Shown: piece after piece, positions 62,627-64,000 of the stretch
Position numbering within the stretch: the first letter of the stretch is position 1
Layout of the letters: each line of letters starts with the position of its first letter
Assembly (NCBI GenBank): GCA_019787685.1
Contig: JAHNUO010000006.1
Coordinates: 1,984,001-2,048,000, forward strand
DNA length: 64,000 bases
From: Chiua virens
Taxonomy: Eukaryota; Basidiomycota; Agaricomycetes; Boletales; Boletaceae
Direction: 5' to 3'
Notes under the pieces: generated by a model
What the model was told of the DNA's origin: nothing
Databases searched by the model: none
Seen by the model: only the letters and a program-made list of their open reading frames with translations
Position numbers and translations under genes: made by a program

Positions 62627-64000
62627 ATGGCCTCCGAAGCCACCTCCAGACCTTCTCGGCCTTCCAAGCCTGCAACACGCTCCTCTTTTCGCCATTCCCT
62701 TAATTTCACCTCCGTTGGCAAGGCTCTTGTCGACGTGATCAACAAGGACGTCCGCGACCGCGACGGTGCATCTAAGAAAGCCAGAGAGTCTTCCTCACGT
62801 CGCCTCAGTCTCATGAGCACCACTACCACGGTCACCCACGCGACTGTTTCACAGAAATCAAAGTCCCCTACTCCCCCACATGGAAAGGAGGATAGCCCCT
62901 CGTTCAAGACTATAACTCGTAGGAGACAATCCACACTCCTCAAGCATGCTCCTGTGACCACGGACGAACATGGCGTTAAATCCCCAGTACCTACTCCGTC
63001 TAGCCCTTCTAGAAGGTCTACGCTGCGTTCGAAGACCGGTTCCTCTACCATCTCGTCTGCCTTGCCAAAGTACCGGCCCAGGTCAGTGGTCGTCGAACCG
63101 ATCAAGAAGCCGCTTTCCCCTATTCGAGCAGGAACTCGGAGGCGGTTCAGTACCTCAGAAGAAGACGATTCTGAACAGCGAGATTCCCCCAAGGGCAGAG
63201 GTTCACTGAACTCCACTGCAGACAAGGTCGAGCGGCCTATTAGCCCATTGCCACATAGAGCATTGGCGGTCAAAGTCAACCTCCCCAGCCCTAGTGCACC
63301 TTCCACTCCCACCAAGTCCAGGATTGCTCAACCATCCGCAAAATCTGGTTCATCCCCTGCTCGTGCTGCATCCGTGAGACCGGCGAAAACCGTTAAAACC
63401 GCTGTAACTTCGTCCCCGTCGCGAGCTGCTGCCGCGCGACCCCCTTCCTCAGCCTCATCATGCAGCTCATCTCGCACCCAACCCTCCCCATTGAATCCGA
63501 CCTCGTTCAAGAATGCATTTGGTTTTGTTCGTTCGAAAGCAACCAATCAGAACACGAGCCCATTGAGGGGTACATCACGTCAGCCTCCAGACTCCCCACT
63601 TGCTCGTCACACACGGCAATCTCCCGTCATAAGCCTCGGAGATAATGTCAAAGATTCTCCAATGAGACCTTCGCCGAGTGACGAAGGGAACAGCGATGAG
63701 AGTGTGGAAGTCGGGGATGTCGAGTTACTTCTCGCTCCAGTAGCATCTCTCGCGGCGCCGACCCCTGCCATCCCCAGGATTCGTACAACGAAGGCTCAGT
63801 CCTCAGACTCGGAACTCCAGACCCCGTCCCGTCCACCTAGTCTCCTTCCAACTCGTGCCAGTCTGTCATATTTGTCACCACTACCATCTGAGAGCTCGCC
63901 TGCGCTGCGGCCCAGGGGGCGTGGCAATGACCAAAATCGTGGTTCGATCTTTTCCTGGGAACAAATAGCAGTGGATAGTCTCGCTCAAGAGGATATGGAG
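62627..64000 (+). CDS. Ser/Pro-rich protein of unknown function, 3' truncated by the window
   Basis: From the ATG at 62627 the frame is open for 458 codons to the window edge without an intron. The start reads MASEATSRPSRPSKPATRSS and then FTSVGKALVDVINKDV. The rest is dominated by Ser, Pro, Thr, Arg and Lys with many SP and TP sites, for example SPTPPHGKEDSPS and SPVPTPSSPSRRS. This composition suggests a long disordered, phosphorylated region, as in cytoskeletal or cell-cycle regulators. I do not recognise a domain. A minus-strand open frame over 62611-63315 is probably a composition shadow. Confidence 0.65.
   Translation, partial: MASEATSRPSRPSKPATRSSFRHSLNFTSVGKALVDVINKDVRDRDGASKKARESSSRRLSLMSTTTTVTHATVSQKSKSPTPPHGKEDSPSFKTITRRRQSTLLKHAPVTTDEHGVKSPVPTPSSPSRRSTLRSKTGSSTISSALPKYRPRSVVVEPIKKPLSPIRAGTRRRFSTSEEDDSEQRDSPKGRGSLNSTADKVERPISPLPHRALAVKVNLPSPSAPSTPTKSRIAQPSAKSGSSPARAASVRPAKTVKTAVTSSPSRAAAARPPSSASSCSSSRTQPSPLNPTSFKNAFGFVRSKATNQNTSPLRGTSRQPPDSPLARHTRQSPVISLGDNVKDSPMRPSPSDEGNSDESVEVGDVELLLAPVASLAAPTPAIPRIRTTKAQSSDSELQTPSRPPSLLPTRASLSYLSPLPSESSPALRPRGRGNDQNRGSIFSWEQIAVDSLAQEDME

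Noticed and set aside
62611..63315. 234-codon open frame on the minus strand
   Set aside because: It is antisense to the Ser/Pro-rich gene, low in complexity and without recognisable features.

Overview
The window is a gene-dense piece of a fungal nuclear genome, most likely an agaricomycete basidiomycete. This rests on dense short introns (mostly 46-73 nt), closely spaced genes on both strands, and a set of fungal orthologues: ATG26, SSK2, UPS1, UPS2, RIC1, a TIP20/RINT1-type tether and ALG10. I did not try to name the genus. All gene models were built by hand from splice sites, reading frame and remembered family patterns. Internal exon borders are firm only where the evidence text gives them.

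Layout. 1-3289 (+): sterol 3-beta-glucosyltransferase ATG26, possibly cut by the left edge. 3413-4919 (-): 2-oxoglutarate/Fe(II) (clavaminate synthase-like) oxygenase with an apparent frameshift. 5255-9186 (-): RIC1, Rab6/Ypt6 GEF subunit. 9507-10352 (-): UPS1/PRELI lipid-transfer protein. 10441-11935 (-): metallo-beta-lactamase-fold hydrolase. 12263-14404 (-): DRG1/RBG1 GTPase. 14591-19029 (+): SSK2-type MAP kinase kinase kinase. 19.0-21.8 kb: weakly coding region with one possible orphan gene. 21785-28623 (-): TFC3, the B-box-binding subunit of TFIIIC. 28945-31139 (+): BRF1 of TFIIIB. 31386-32049 (-): UPS2. 32474-35451 (-): peroxisomal ABCD-type half transporter. 35670-36593 (+): HAD-family 5'-nucleotidase-like protein. 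36827-39872 (+): RINT1/TIP20 tether. 40227-43042 (-): MCM3. About 43.4-43.6 kb (-): candidate small secreted protein. 44398-46425 (-): PRP17. 46503-49376 (+): MYB-repeat plus C2H2 zinc-finger factor. 49872-50936 (-): SGT2. 51014-52630 (+): PRP19. 53179-55893 (-): OPT oligopeptide transporter. 56881-58240 (+): TauD-type dioxygenase. 58955-60078: solo LTR with target-site duplication. 60.1-60.6 kb: simple-repeat zone. 60638-62437 (+): ALG10. 62627 to the right edge (+): Ser/Pro-rich protein of unknown function, 3' truncated.

Most genes are housekeeping. Some functional neighbours stand out. TFC3 and BRF1, two RNA polymerase III initiation factors, are divergently transcribed from a 321-bp gap. 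PRP17 and PRP19, both spliceosome factors, lie within 6.2 kb. UPS1 and UPS2, the two mitochondrial PRELI-domain lipid carriers, are 21 kb apart. Several divergent pairs share very short gaps (77, 77, 186, 218 and 321 bp).

The features most worth checking are a possible one-nucleotide exon in the DRG1 gene, at least five GC-AG introns in 64 kb, three introns that can be retained without breaking the frame, and a solo LTR whose 5' and 3' halves are each tandemly duplicated (A-A-B-B) inside an intact 5-bp duplication. Several one-base frameshifts fall in conserved, even essential genes, which points to residual assembly indels. I found no CRISPR array, rRNA, convincing tRNA or secondary-metabolite cluster, and nothing that I would call a new multi-gene system.
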